From contig CAXTVI010000020.1 in NCBI GenBank assembly GCA_964247695.1, forward strand, positions 1 to 64,000: a stretch of 64,000 nt of DNA, given 5' to 3'. Position numbers and translations under genes: made by a program. The notes under the pieces are model-generated. The model ran no database searches and had not been told where the DNA came from. It worked only from the letters and a program-made list of their open reading frames with translations. This document shows positions 1-7,969 of the stretch, piece after piece. Within the stretch, counting starts at the first letter, position 1, and each line of letters begins with the position of its first letter. The stretch comes from Lichenicoccus sp964247695 (GTDB taxonomy: Bacteria; Pseudomonadota; Alphaproteobacteria; Acetobacterales; Acetobacteraceae).

Positions 1-1046
1 TCGCCGAAGGTGGCCGCGACGCCTTCTACGATGGCCCGCTCGCGGACGTCATCGAACGCTATTTCCGGCGCATCGGCGGCTGGATGACGCGCGACGACCT
101 CAGACGCCATCACTCGGAATGGCTCGATCCGCTGGTGACCTCCTATCGCGGTGCCGAGATCTACGGCATGGCGGCCAATACCCAGGGGCTCGCGACCCTG
201 CAGATGCTGAACATCCTGGAAAATTTCGACCTGCGCGGAGCGGGGTTCCAGTCGCCGCTCTCGATCCACCTGCAGGCCGAAGCCAAGCGCCTCGCCTACG
301 AGGACCGGGCGCGCTACTACGCCGACCCGCATTTCGCGAAGATCCCGGTCGCGTGGCTGAACTCCAAGGAGTATGCGGCACAGCGCGCGAAGCTGATCCG
401 TCCCGACCGCATCCTGACCCCGGTGCATCCCGGCGAGGCCCCGAGCCACGGAGACACCACCTATTTCAGCGTGGCCGGCCCGGACGGCATGATGGTATCG
501 ATGATCCAGTCGAATTTCCGCGGAATGGGCTCCGGCCTGGTGCCGGACGGGCTCGGCTTCATGTTCCAGGACCGCGGCGAATTGTTCTCGCTGCAGGACG
601 GCCACCCGAATTTGTACGCCCCGGGCAAGCGCCCGTTCCAGACCATCATTCCCGGTTTTGCCACCCGCGCCGGACAGCCCTGGATGGCGTTCGGCGTGAT
701 GGGCGGCGACATGCAGCCGATGGGACAGACGCAGATCGTGCTCAACCGGATCGATTACGGCCTCGACATCCAGGCCGCCGGCGATGCGCCGCGCTGGCAC
801 CATGAGGGATCGTCGCAGAGCATGGGAGAGGACATCGCGGGCCTCGGGCTGGACGGGCTGCTTCGGCTGGAAGCCGGCGTGCCGACGGCGACGCGTGCGG
901 CCCTGGCCGAGCTGGGCTGGAAGATCGGCTTCTCCGATGGCGGCTTCGGCCGCTACGAATGCATCGAGCACCGCATGGCCGGCCGCGACCGGGTCTATGC
1001 GGCAGCCTCGGAGATGCGCGCGGACGGCGTGGCCCTGGCCTACTGA
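1..1046 (+). CDS. ggt: Gamma-glutamyltransferase family protein, 3' part (5' end outside window)
   Basis: The reading frame is open from base 3, so the gene starts before the window; 347 residues are visible. The N-terminal visible part reads AEGGRDAFYDGPLAD, typical of the end of the large subunit of gamma-glutamyltransferases. The self-processing site is present as SHGDTTYFSV; the first Thr of this pair (codon near 456) is the expected N-terminal nucleophile of the small subunit. Downstream are the expected small-subunit blocks (SMIQSNFRGMGSG, FQTIIPGF). Family members hydrolyse or transfer gamma-glutamyl groups, usually in the periplasm; substrate is not readable here, and cephalosporin-acylase-like relatives share these motifs. 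Stop at 1044-1046; the sugar ABC operon begins 71 bases later. Confidence 0.9.
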   Translation, partial: AEGGRDAFYDGPLADVIERYFRRIGGWMTRDDLRRHHSEWLDPLVTSYRGAEIYGMAANTQGLATLQMLNILENFDLRGAGFQSPLSIHLQAEAKRLAYEDRARYYADPHFAKIPVAWLNSKEYAAQRAKLIRPDRILTPVHPGEAPSHGDTTYFSVAGPDGMMVSMIQSNFRGMGSGLVPDGLGFMFQDRGELFSLQDGHPNLYAPGKRPFQTIIPGFATRAGQPWMAFGVMGGDMQPMGQTQIVLNRIDYGLDIQAAGDAPRWHHEGSSQSMGEDIAGLGLDGLLRLEAGVPTATRAALAELGWKIGFSDGGFGRYECIEHRMAGRDRVYAAASEMRADGVALAY

Positions 1047-1065
1047 CGCCGGAAACCGTCACGAC

Positions 1066-1094
1066 TTGACAACGCTTTGTCCAGGTCTAGCGTC
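1066..1094 (+). promoter_or_regulatory. Candidate promoter/operator ahead of the sugar ABC operon
   Basis: A perfect TTGACA hexamer lies at 1066-1071. It overlaps an inverted repeat GACAA-N4-TTGTC (1068-1081), which could be a repressor site covering the -35 box. No convincing -10 hexamer is seen at the right spacing (TCTAG near 1086 is poorly placed), so this is only a candidate. Confidence 0.3.
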
Positions 1095-1117
1095 GGCACC
1101 ATAACGAGCGCTCCGCC

Positions 1118-2689
1118 ATGCAGCGGGCGACCCGCCGGGGAAACGCCTTGGACAAGACCCTCCTGCTGGAGCTGGTCGGCATCGAGAAACGCTTCGGCGG
1201 CGTGCACGCCCTGCGCGGGGTCGATTTCGACCTGCGCGCCGGCGAAGTGCACGTGCTGCTCGGCGAGAACGGCGCCGGCAAGAGCACGCTGATGAGCGTG
1301 CTGTCCGGCGTGATCACGCCCGACGCCGGCGCGCTCCGGCTCGATGGGCGCCCGCTGCGGCTGCAGACCCCGCGCGAGGCGCAGGAGGCCGGCATCGTGA
1401 TGATCCCGCAGGAGCTCGACCTGGTTCCGGGGCTCGACATCGCGGCCAATCTGTTCCTCGGCCACGAGCCGTTGACCGCGCGCCGGACCCTCGACGATGC
1501 CCGCATGCGGCGCGAGGCGACCGGCCTGCTGGCGCGCGCCGGGGTGCGGCTGGAGGCCTCGCGGCGGGTCAGTTCACTGCGCATGGGCGAGCGCCAGCTG
1601 GTGGCGATCGCCAAGGCGCTGGCCGCCGAGGCGCGTATCCTGATCCTCGATGAGCCGACCGCGGCGCTGTCGGCCACCGAGGCGGAGCATCTGTTCGGCG
1701 TGGTGCGCGAGCTGCGGTCGCGCGGCGTCGGCATCGTCTACATCTCGCACCGGCTGGAGGAGGTCGCGCGCATCGGCGACCGGGTGACGGTGATGCGGGA
1801 CGGCGCCGTCGCCGGACAGGCCACCCCCGACGCACCGCAGGCCGAGCTGGTGCGCCTGCTGGTCGGACGCGACTTCAGCGCGCTGTTCCCGGCGCATGCG
1901 CCTTCGACCGGTCCCGTGCTGCTGTCGCTGTCGCATGCCCGCTTCATTCCGGCCGTGCCGCGAGCCGGCTGGCAGGCGCCGCGCGACGTCTCGCTCGTCG
2001 TGCATGCCGGCGAGATCGTCGGCCTGTCCGGCCTGATGGGCGCTGGCCGCACCGAGCTGCTCTCGGCGCTGTTCGGCTTCGAGGCGGCCGGACACTGGGA
2101 AGGTGACATCGCGGTCGGCGACCGCCCGTTCCGGCCCGGCACGGTGGACGCCGCGCGCGCCGCCGGCCTCGCCTATGTCACCGACGACCGGCGCGGCAGC
2201 GGCTTCGTGCCGGGCCATACCGTGGCCCGCAACATCGTCATGTCGACGCTGCGCCGCATGACGCCGCACGGGCTGGTGGCGCCGGCCGCCGAACGCCGGC
2301 AGGTGTCGGCGGCGCTCGAACGCTCGGACGTCCGGCCGCGCCGGCCGGAGGCGAAGGTGATCAACCTCTCGGGAGGCAACCAGCAGAAGGTGGTTTTCGC
2401 CAAGGAGCTGCTCAGCGCGCCGCGCCTGCTGCTGCTCGACGAGCCGACCCGAGGCGTTGATGTCGGCGCCAAGGCCGAGATCTACCGGCAGTTGCGGGCC
2501 CTCGCAGGCGAGGGGCTCGGTGTGCTGGTGGCGTCGTCCGAGTTGCCCGAGCTGATCGGGCTGTGCGACCGCATCGTGGTCATGCAGGACGGCGCGACCG
2601 TGGCCGAGTTCGCCGCCGGCGTCAGCGAGGAAACCCTGCGCCGGCACAGCATCGGGGACCTGACAGCAACGACACGGGGAGCCGCATGA
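1118..2689 (+). CDS. Sugar ABC transporter ATP-binding protein (RbsA/MglA type, two nucleotide-binding domains)
   Basis: 523 residues, the usual length for the double-ATPase subunit of CUT2 (ribose/galactose/xylose-type) importers. The first domain has a full Walker A (GENGAGKST, residues 49-57) and Walker B (ILILDEPTAAL). The second has the degenerate P-loop typical of the family (GLMGAGRTE), the signature LSGGNQQK and LLLDEPTRGVD. It energises uptake at the cytoplasmic face. An in-frame TTG at 1148 would give a shorter N-terminus closer to homologues, so the ATG at 1118 is not certain. The stop overlaps the permease start (ATGA at 2686-2689). The sugar cannot be told from the ATPase. Confidence 0.92.
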   Translation: MQRATRRGNALDKTLLLELVGIEKRFGGVHALRGVDFDLRAGEVHVLLGENGAGKSTLMSVLSGVITPDAGALRLDGRPLRLQTPREAQEAGIVMIPQELDLVPGLDIAANLFLGHEPLTARRTLDDARMRREATGLLARAGVRLEASRRVSSLRMGERQLVAIAKALAAEARILILDEPTAALSATEAEHLFGVVRELRSRGVGIVYISHRLEEVARIGDRVTVMRDGAVAGQATPDAPQAELVRLLVGRDFSALFPAHAPSTGPVLLSLSHARFIPAVPRAGWQAPRDVSLVVHAGEIVGLSGLMGAGRTELLSALFGFEAAGHWEGDIAVGDRPFRPGTVDAARAAGLAYVTDDRRGSGFVPGHTVARNIVMSTLRRMTPHGLVAPAAERRQVSAALERSDVRPRRPEAKVINLSGGNQQKVVFAKELLSAPRLLLLDEPTRGVDVGAKAEIYRQLRALAGEGLGVLVASSELPELIGLCDRIVVMQDGATVAEFAAGVSEETLRRHSIGDLTATTRGAA

Positions 2690-3711
2690 GCACCATCGCC
2701 CCCTCCCCCGCCCGGCCGCAGTTGCGGCCGCTTGCACTGCTGGTGCGCTTCCAGAGCCTGCTCGGCCTGGTGCTGGTGCTGCTCGGCGGCGTGCTGTTCT
2801 CGCCGCACCGGCACGGCCGCATCCTGTTCCTCGCCGCCGACAACGTCGCCAACATCGTGCGCTCGATTTCCGAGACCGGCATCCTCGCACTCGGCATGAC
2901 CTTCGTGATCATCGCCGGCGGCATCGATCTTTCAGTCGGCGCGGTGCTCGGGTTGTCGAGCGTGCTGACCGCGGCGCTGCTGGTCAACAACGGCTGGGAT
3001 CTCGCTGCCACGCTGCCGCTGGTGCTGCTGGTGGCGACCGTGTTCGGCCTGCTGCAGGGCGTGCTCTCGACCCGGCTGCGCATCCAGGCCTTCATCGTGA
3101 CGCTGGCGGGCCTGCAGGCGGCGCGCGGGCTGGCGCTGATCGCGTCCGACAACAATTTCATCAACATCACCTATGGCGACGGCCCGGGACGCGCGCCGCA
3201 GGGTTTCGCGCTGCTCGGCGAACGGCTGTTCGGCGACACGTTCCCGGTCGCGACCCTGGTGTTCGTGATCCTCGCGATCCTGGCGGCGTTCCTGCTCAAC
3301 CGCACGCGCTACGGACGCTACGTGTTCGCGGTCGGCGGCAACGAGCGCGCGGCACGGCTCTCGGGTATTCCGGTGCAGTGGGTGCGCATCTCGGTGTACG
3401 GGCTGAGCGGCCTGTGCGCGGGCGTCGCCGGCATCGTTCATGCGGGACAGTTCAGCTTCGGGAGCCCCAATGACGGATCCGGCTACGAGCTGAACGCGAT
3501 CGCCGCCGTGGTGATCGGCGGCACCGACCTGTTCGGCGGCGCCGGCAGCATGATCGGCACCATCGCCGGCGCCGTCATGCTCGGCGCCCTGGCCAATATC
3601 CTGCAGCTCAACGACGTGAGTGCCGCCATGCAGCTGCTCGCCACCGGCGCGATCATCGTGATCGCCGCCGGCCTGCAGACGGTGGTCGGACGCGACGCAG
3701 GCTCGCGTTGA
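2686..3711 (+). CDS. Sugar ABC transporter permease (RbsC type)
   Basis: 341 residues, mostly hydrophobic, with about eight to ten predicted membrane helices. Family blocks are present: the GITFVIIAGGIDLSVG-like segment (here GMTFVIIAGGIDLSVG) near residue 75, and the cytoplasmic coupling region RYVFAVGGNERAARLSG, which contacts the ATPase. The start was chosen at 2686 because it overlaps the ATPase stop as ATGA, implying translational coupling. Within CUT2 systems the permease works as a homodimer, fed by the binding protein encoded directly downstream. Confidence 0.93.
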   Translation: MSTIAPSPARPQLRPLALLVRFQSLLGLVLVLLGGVLFSPHRHGRILFLAADNVANIVRSISETGILALGMTFVIIAGGIDLSVGAVLGLSSVLTAALLVNNGWDLAATLPLVLLVATVFGLLQGVLSTRLRIQAFIVTLAGLQAARGLALIASDNNFINITYGDGPGRAPQGFALLGERLFGDTFPVATLVFVILAILAAFLLNRTRYGRYVFAVGGNERAARLSGIPVQWVRISVYGLSGLCAGVAGIVHAGQFSFGSPNDGSGYELNAIAAVVIGGTDLFGGAGSMIGTIAGAVMLGALANILQLNDVSAAMQLLATGAIIVIAAGLQTVVGRDAGSR

Positions 3712-3722
3712 AGGAGAAAAAT

Positions 3723-4700
3723 ATGATCCGGGGAAACACGACGATGCGCACGATACCGATACTGATCGCGGCCACGCTGGTCGCGACGCCTGCCCTTGCC
3801 AAGCCGCTGGCGAAATCCTGCGGTCCGAACGACCACTACGTGATCGGCTTCTCGCAGGCGAACTTCAAGGAGCCGTATCGGGCGCAGGTCAACCACGAGC
3901 TCGAGCGGCTGGTGAAGAACTATCCGCAGTTCAAGATCGTGATCGCCGACGGACAGGCCAGCGACAATACCCAGGTCTCGCAGGTCGAGAACTTCCTGAC
4001 CCAGCAGGTCGACATCCTGTTCGTCTCCGCCTTCGAGGCGGCGCCGCTGACGCCCGCGGTCAGCCGCGTGTACAAGGCCGGCATCCCGGTCATCGAGCTC
4101 GATCGCAAGACGCTCGGCCACGACTACACAAGCTTCGTGACCGGTGACAACCGTGCCATCGCGCAGCAGGCCGGCGAATACGCGGCGACCACCCTGGCGC
4201 CCGAAGGCGGCGAGGTCGCGATCCTGGAAGGCCTGCCGAGCTCGTCGCCGGCGATCGAGCGCCTCGAAGGCTTCAAGGCCGGCATCGCGAGCAATCCGAA
4301 ACTCAAGCTGGTCGCGGTGCAGCCGGTCGACTGGATGCAGGACAAGGCGGTGACGGTGTTCGGCGCGATGCTGCAGGCGCACCCCGACATCAAGGTGGTC
4401 TATGCCAGCAACGACCTCGCCGCCGCCGGCGCCTACATCGCCGCCAAGCAGGCCGGCAAGACAGGGCAGGTCAAGATCATCGGCACCGACGGCCTGCCCG
4501 GCCCGTCCGGCGGCATACGCGCCGTCGCCGACGGCGAGTGGGCGGCGACCATGGTGTATCCGACCGGTGCCGCCCAGGCGCTCGATCTGGCCAAGAAGAT
4601 CCTGATCGACTGCGCCGCCTCGGTGCCAGCGCTGATCACCGTGCCGACGCAACTGATCGATGCCGGCAACGCCAAGGCGATCTACACGCGCGGCAGTTGA
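3723..4700 (+). CDS. Periplasmic sugar-binding protein of the ABC transporter (LacI-type fold)
   Basis: 325 residues with a secretion signal: from the inner Met the sequence is MRTIPILIAATLVATPALA, followed by a mature start at Lys-Pro. The ATG at 3723 is preceded by AAGGAG at 3711-3716 with good spacing; the ATG at 3744 is an alternative. The fold is that of type I periplasmic-binding proteins: the VIGFSQANFKEPYR start strand, then VDILFVSAFEAAPLTPAV, VIELDRKT and KIIGTDGLPGP. Relatives bind monosaccharides such as ribose, galactose or erythritol-type polyols. It lies 11 bases after the permease stop and is the third gene of the operon. Confidence 0.9.
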   Translation: MIRGNTTMRTIPILIAATLVATPALAKPLAKSCGPNDHYVIGFSQANFKEPYRAQVNHELERLVKNYPQFKIVIADGQASDNTQVSQVENFLTQQVDILFVSAFEAAPLTPAVSRVYKAGIPVIELDRKTLGHDYTSFVTGDNRAIAQQAGEYAATTLAPEGGEVAILEGLPSSSPAIERLEGFKAGIASNPKLKLVAVQPVDWMQDKAVTVFGAMLQAHPDIKVVYASNDLAAAGAYIAAKQAGKTGQVKIIGTDGLPGPSGGIRAVADGEWAATMVYPTGAAQALDLAKKILIDCAASVPALITVPTQLIDAGNAKAIYTRGS

Positions 4701-4716
4701 GCGCCGGCCGGAGGCT

Positions 4717-5931
4717 TTGACCGGCCGTCCCGGAACGCCATTCGAGGTCCTGCTGGCGTTCCTCAGACTGGGGCTGACCTCGTTCGGTGGCCCGGTCGCG
4801 CATCTCGGCTATTTCCGCAGCGAACTGGTCGAGCGACGCGGCTGGGTCAGCGAGCAGGCCTACGCGGAGATCGTCGGGCTCTGCCAGTTCCTGCCCGGAC
4901 CCGCCTCGAGCCAAGCCGGCTTCACTCTTGGCCTGCTGCGTGCGGGCCCGCTGGGGGCGCTTGCCGCGTGGGCCGGCTTCACCCTGCCGTCCGCGCTTTT
5001 CATGATGCTTTGCGCGCCTCTCGCCGGTGGCCTCGCGGCATCTCCGGTCGGCACCGGGCTGCTGCACGGCCTGCGGCTGGCGGCGGTGGCGGTCGTCGCG
5101 CAGGCCGTCTGGAGCATGGCCCGCTCGCTCTGTCCGGATCGCACCCGGACGGCGATCGCGATCGTGGCCATGGCCGTCGCCGCCGCGGCTCCGGTCGGCC
5201 TGGTGCAGATGGCCGCCATCGCCCTCGGGGCGGCAGCCGGGCTGCTGCTCTGCCGGAGCGGCGACGCGCCATCCGATGCGCGGCCGCTGGTGCAGCCGGT
5301 GTCGCGCGCGGCCGGCGCGTGCTGCCTCGGGCTGTTTCTCGCTCTGCTGGTGTTGCCGCCGGTGCTGGGCGCGCACCGCGCCGGGGTTCCGCCGCACCCG
5401 CTGGCGCTGTTCGAGGCGTTCACCCGCGCCGGGGCCCTCGTGTTCGGCGGCGGCCATGTCGTGCTGCCGCTGCTGCACGACGCGGTGGTGACGCCGGGCT
5501 GGGTGCCGGAGGATCGCTTCCTGGCGGGCTATGGCCTCGTGCAGGCCATGCCCGGTCCGCTCTTCACCTTTGCCGGCTATCTCGGGGCGGCCGCCTGGCC
5601 CGGTTCCGGCGGCATCGCGGGTGCCACGCTCGCACTCGTGGCGATCTTCCTGCCGGGACTTCTGCTGGTTGCGGGAACCCTGCCCTTCTGGAGCCGGCTG
5701 CGCGGCCGCCCGGCAGCGCGCGCGGCGCTCCGGGGCGCCAACGCGGCGGTGGTCGGGCTGCTCGCGATGGCGCTATACGACCCGCTCTGGACCAGCACGA
5801 TCCTGCGGCCCGCGGATTTCATCGTGGGAGCGACAGGCTTCCTGCTCCTGACGCTGTGGCGGGCTCCGCCGCTGGCGGTGGTGGCTTTGGGAGCGGCTTA
5901 CGAGACTGGACTGAGTGTGGTGATCGGCTGA
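4717..5931 (+). CDS. chrA: Chromate transporter (ChrA/CHR family)
   Basis: About 404 residues, the length of a two-domain ChrA protein. Both repeat halves are visible: the first begins LLAFLRLGLTSFGGPVAHLGYF and contains FLPGPASSQ; the second begins LFEAFTRAGALVFGGGHVVLPLL and contains GLVQAMPGPLFTFAGYLG. These FGG and PGP motifs are diagnostic. The family exports chromate using the proton motive force, though some members transport other oxyanions. The TTG at 4717 gives the usual short N-terminus (MTGRPGTPFEV), but its GGAGG is only two bases away; the ATG at 4660, inside the preceding gene, is the alternative. It is 16 bases from the sugar operon and may be co-transcribed. Confidence 0.88.
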   Translation: MTGRPGTPFEVLLAFLRLGLTSFGGPVAHLGYFRSELVERRGWVSEQAYAEIVGLCQFLPGPASSQAGFTLGLLRAGPLGALAAWAGFTLPSALFMMLCAPLAGGLAASPVGTGLLHGLRLAAVAVVAQAVWSMARSLCPDRTRTAIAIVAMAVAAAAPVGLVQMAAIALGAAAGLLLCRSGDAPSDARPLVQPVSRAAGACCLGLFLALLVLPPVLGAHRAGVPPHPLALFEAFTRAGALVFGGGHVVLPLLHDAVVTPGWVPEDRFLAGYGLVQAMPGPLFTFAGYLGAAAWPGSGGIAGATLALVAIFLPGLLLVAGTLPFWSRLRGRPAARAALRGANAAVVGLLAMALYDPLWTSTILRPADFIVGATGFLLLTLWRAPPLAVVALGAAYETGLSVVIG

Positions 5932-6352
5932 GCCGGCCGCCAGCCTCCAGGATAAAAAGCGTCCTCCACATCCCAGGGGCCCTCGATATCGTACAGCCTT
6001 CATATGAAGATCGGCCGCGCAACCGCGCCGTTACGGTTGCGAGTTGATAGCCGGCCTCCTGGTGTGTCTGGGCGCCCTGTTCCTTTGGATCCATCTGCTG
6101 AACCTGCATTGGCCGCCTGGCCAAGAATTCCGATGTTCTGGGTCTGGCGCGTCATGGCTTCAATTTGGATATCAGTCCGCCTTGGCGCCTCACGACGCGA
6201 TCGTTGAACAACGAGCTTCGGGAGCTGCGGGTTAGGCAGGGCCGGTCGCAGGACGAACTCGAACGCCAGCCCGGTGTCTCGCCAGACGCTCAGCGCCACA
6301 GAGCCGGTGGAACATCACCAGCGCATCGGGTGGGCTGCTTGCAGCTTCAACA
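5932..6352. other. 421-base gap with decayed coding traces
   Basis: No intact gene is seen between the chromate transporter and the convergent GNAT gene. Short open stretches near 6044-6130 could encode one membrane helix (GLLVCLGALFLWIHLL) but lack a good start or homologous features. The right-hand part holds the helix-turn-helix remnant annotated separately. No tRNA, terminator with a U-tract, or repeat was recognised. Confidence 0.5.
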
Positions 6353-6402
6353 TCATGCACGCGGCAGGACGAACTCGTATTCATCGCTTGATGCACCCTT
6401 GA
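6204..6402 (+). pseudogene. Remnant of a small XRE/Cro-type helix-turn-helix regulator gene
   Basis: From a TTG at 6204 the frame reads NNELRELRVRQGRSQDELE...PGVS, which resembles the start of small XRE regulators (NxLRxLRxxxGxSQxxLAxxLGVS). At about 6280 the similarity jumps to another frame, which continues RQTLSATEP, matching the RQTVNAIE recognition-helix block. A loss of two bases in a CG run (GTCTCGCGCCAG expected, GTCTCGCCAG present) would explain the jump. Beyond that the sequence is poorly conserved, and it reaches a stop at 6400-6402 inside the tail of the convergent GNAT gene. This call is inference from short motifs. Confidence 0.4.
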
Positions 6403-6871
6403 ACCGGTCGGCATTCACGATCGTTCTGACGCACTCGAAACCGAGCTTCGAAAGAAGTGCAACGGATGCGGCATTGCGCGTGTCGACCAGGGCGTGAACC
6501 TCATCAATCGAGGTGCTCCCGAACAGCACCTCCACCGTCGCCCGGAGCGCCGCTGTCGCGAAGCCGTGCCGCCAGGCCCTCGGGAAGATGTGGTAGCCGA
6601 TTTCGGCCGCTTGGCATCGGATCGTCGCTTGCGAATAGCCGACCAGCGCGCCGCTTGCGCGGTTCCGGATGACCCAGTTCAGCCAGCGCTCGCCGCTGCC
6701 CGAAGGCGCGCCGGCCGCGAGACGATCATAACGCGACCGCAGAGCTTCCAAGCTCACCGGAGGCTCGACAGGCAGGAACCTGTAGCCCGCGGCGTCGGCC
6801 AGGCCCGCGAACATCGCCGAGGCATGGTCCGGCCGCAGCGGCTCCAGATCGATTTCCGGTAGCCCGGTCAT
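6353..6871 (-). CDS. GNAT family N-acetyltransferase (RimJ/RimL-like)
   Basis: 172 residues, a single Acetyltransf_3 domain. Visible features are the N-terminal IDLEPLRPDHASAMF strand, the central WVIRNRASGALVGYSQATI strands, the AEIGYHIFPRAWRHGFATAALRA segment carrying the acetyl-CoA pyrophosphate loop (R-x-x-G-F-A), and the C-terminal NAASVALLSKLGFE helix-strand typical of the family. It should transfer an acetyl group from acetyl-CoA to an amine, but the acceptor (ribosomal protein, drug, small metabolite) is not apparent. ATG start at 6871. It is transcribed divergently from the hydrolase at 6937, with a 65-base shared upstream region. Confidence 0.85.
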   Translation of the reverse strand: MTGLPEIDLEPLRPDHASAMFAGLADAAGYRFLPVEPPVSLEALRSRYDRLAAGAPSGSGERWLNWVIRNRASGALVGYSQATIRCQAAEIGYHIFPRAWRHGFATAALRATVEVLFGSTSIDEVHALVDTRNAASVALLSKLGFECVRTIVNADRFKGASSDEYEFVLPRA

Positions 6872-6936
6872 TGGCGGACGCTAGCGAGTTGGCCCAGCAT
6901 CCAGCGAGCCCGACCAGGCCGAGCCCGGAGAATGCC

Positions 6937-7809
6937 ATGCGCCGACTGCACGCCGCCCTGCTTACCTCGATCCTGTTGCCCGTGCTGCCCGCAAACCCCA
7001 CGGCACTTGCGGAGGCCGCGCCGGCACGCTGGCAGACCCTGCCGGCGACGCCGGCGCCGCTGGCGGCGCAGACGGCGGGCGAAGCCACATTCGATGGCAT
7101 ACGCATCCACTACGCCACGATCGGCCAGGGTCCACCGGTCATCCTGCTGCATGGCGGGCTTGCCAATGCGGACTACTGGGGCAACCAGGTCCGGGCACTG
7201 GCGCCGCACCACCGCGTCATCGTGATGGACAGCCGCGGGCACGGACGCAGCACGCGCGACGCGCGGCCGTTCGGCTATGACCTGATGGCGGACGACGTGG
7301 TCGGACTTATGGATGCACTCGGGATCCGGCGCGCGGACATCGTCGGCTGGAGCGATGGCGCCATCATCGGGCTCGATCTTGCCATGCGCCATGCCGACCG
7401 CATCGACCGCGTGTTCGCGTTCGCCGCCAACGTGACGACAAGCGGCGTCCGCGACGGTGTCGAGAAGAACCCGAATTTCGCATCCTTCATCCGGCGTGCC
7501 GGCGGCGAATATCGCCGCTACTCGGCGACACCCGGACAGTACGACGCCTTTGTTGCGCAGATCAGCCGCATGTGGGCGGATCAGCCGAACTGGACCGACG
7601 TGCAGCTCGCCACCATCCGCGCTCCGGTGCTGGTCGCGGACGGCGACCATGACGAGGCAATCCGCCGCGAGCATACCGAGCACATAGCAGCCGCCATCCC
7701 CGGAGCCGGGCTGCTGATCCTGCCGAACACCAGCCACTTCGCGTTCCTGCAGGACCCCGCGCTGTTCAATGCGGCGCTGCTGGACTTCCTGGACGGCGAC
7801 AGGAAGTAG
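6937..7809 (+). CDS. Exported alpha/beta-fold hydrolase
   Basis: 290 residues. It starts at the ATG at 6937, preceded by GGAG (6926-6930), and opens with a signal peptide (MRRLHAALLTSILLPVLP...ALAEA). The alpha/beta-hydrolase core follows: VILLHGGLANADYWG (oxyanion region), VIVMDSRGHGRS, the nucleophile elbow GWSDGA, the acidic residue in VADGDHDE, and the catalytic His in NTSHFAFLQ. Serine is therefore the nucleophile. The substrate could be an ester, lactone or amide; haloalkane dehalogenases are excluded because the nucleophile is Ser, not Asp. Probably periplasmic. Confidence 0.85.
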   Translation: MRRLHAALLTSILLPVLPANPTALAEAAPARWQTLPATPAPLAAQTAGEATFDGIRIHYATIGQGPPVILLHGGLANADYWGNQVRALAPHHRVIVMDSRGHGRSTRDARPFGYDLMADDVVGLMDALGIRRADIVGWSDGAIIGLDLAMRHADRIDRVFAFAANVTTSGVRDGVEKNPNFASFIRRAGGEYRRYSATPGQYDAFVAQISRMWADQPNWTDVQLATIRAPVLVADGDHDEAIRREHTEHIAAAIPGAGLLILPNTSHFAFLQDPALFNAALLDFLDGDRK

Positions 7810-7878
7810 AGGCGGTCGGCAAAGGCCTGATGCTGGATGAGAGCGGCACGCAGTGCTGCGGCCAGCGTGACTCTGCGG

Positions 7879-7921
7879 GCACCGGAGCAGAGCAGCCTTT
7901 TCGGCTGTGAGCACCGGAGCA
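7879..7921. repeat. Short direct repeat flanking a small hairpin
   Basis: GCACCGGAGCA occurs at 7879-7889 and again at 7911-7921. Between them lies CAGCC-TTTTC-GGCTG (7893-7907), a five-base-pair hairpin. The element sits in the 160-base gap between two convergent genes and may act as a weak terminator. Function is not known. Confidence 0.4.
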
Positions 7922-7969
7922 CAAAGGCGGCCCGGATCGCCAGCAGCAGGTGTTTGCGGACAACCTCTC

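Noticed and set aside
7810..7969. Possible transposase or insertion-sequence remnant between the hydrolase and Nramp genes
   Set aside because: A frame is open on the minus strand, but no transposase motif or terminal inverted repeat is seen; only a short direct repeat and a hairpin were kept.
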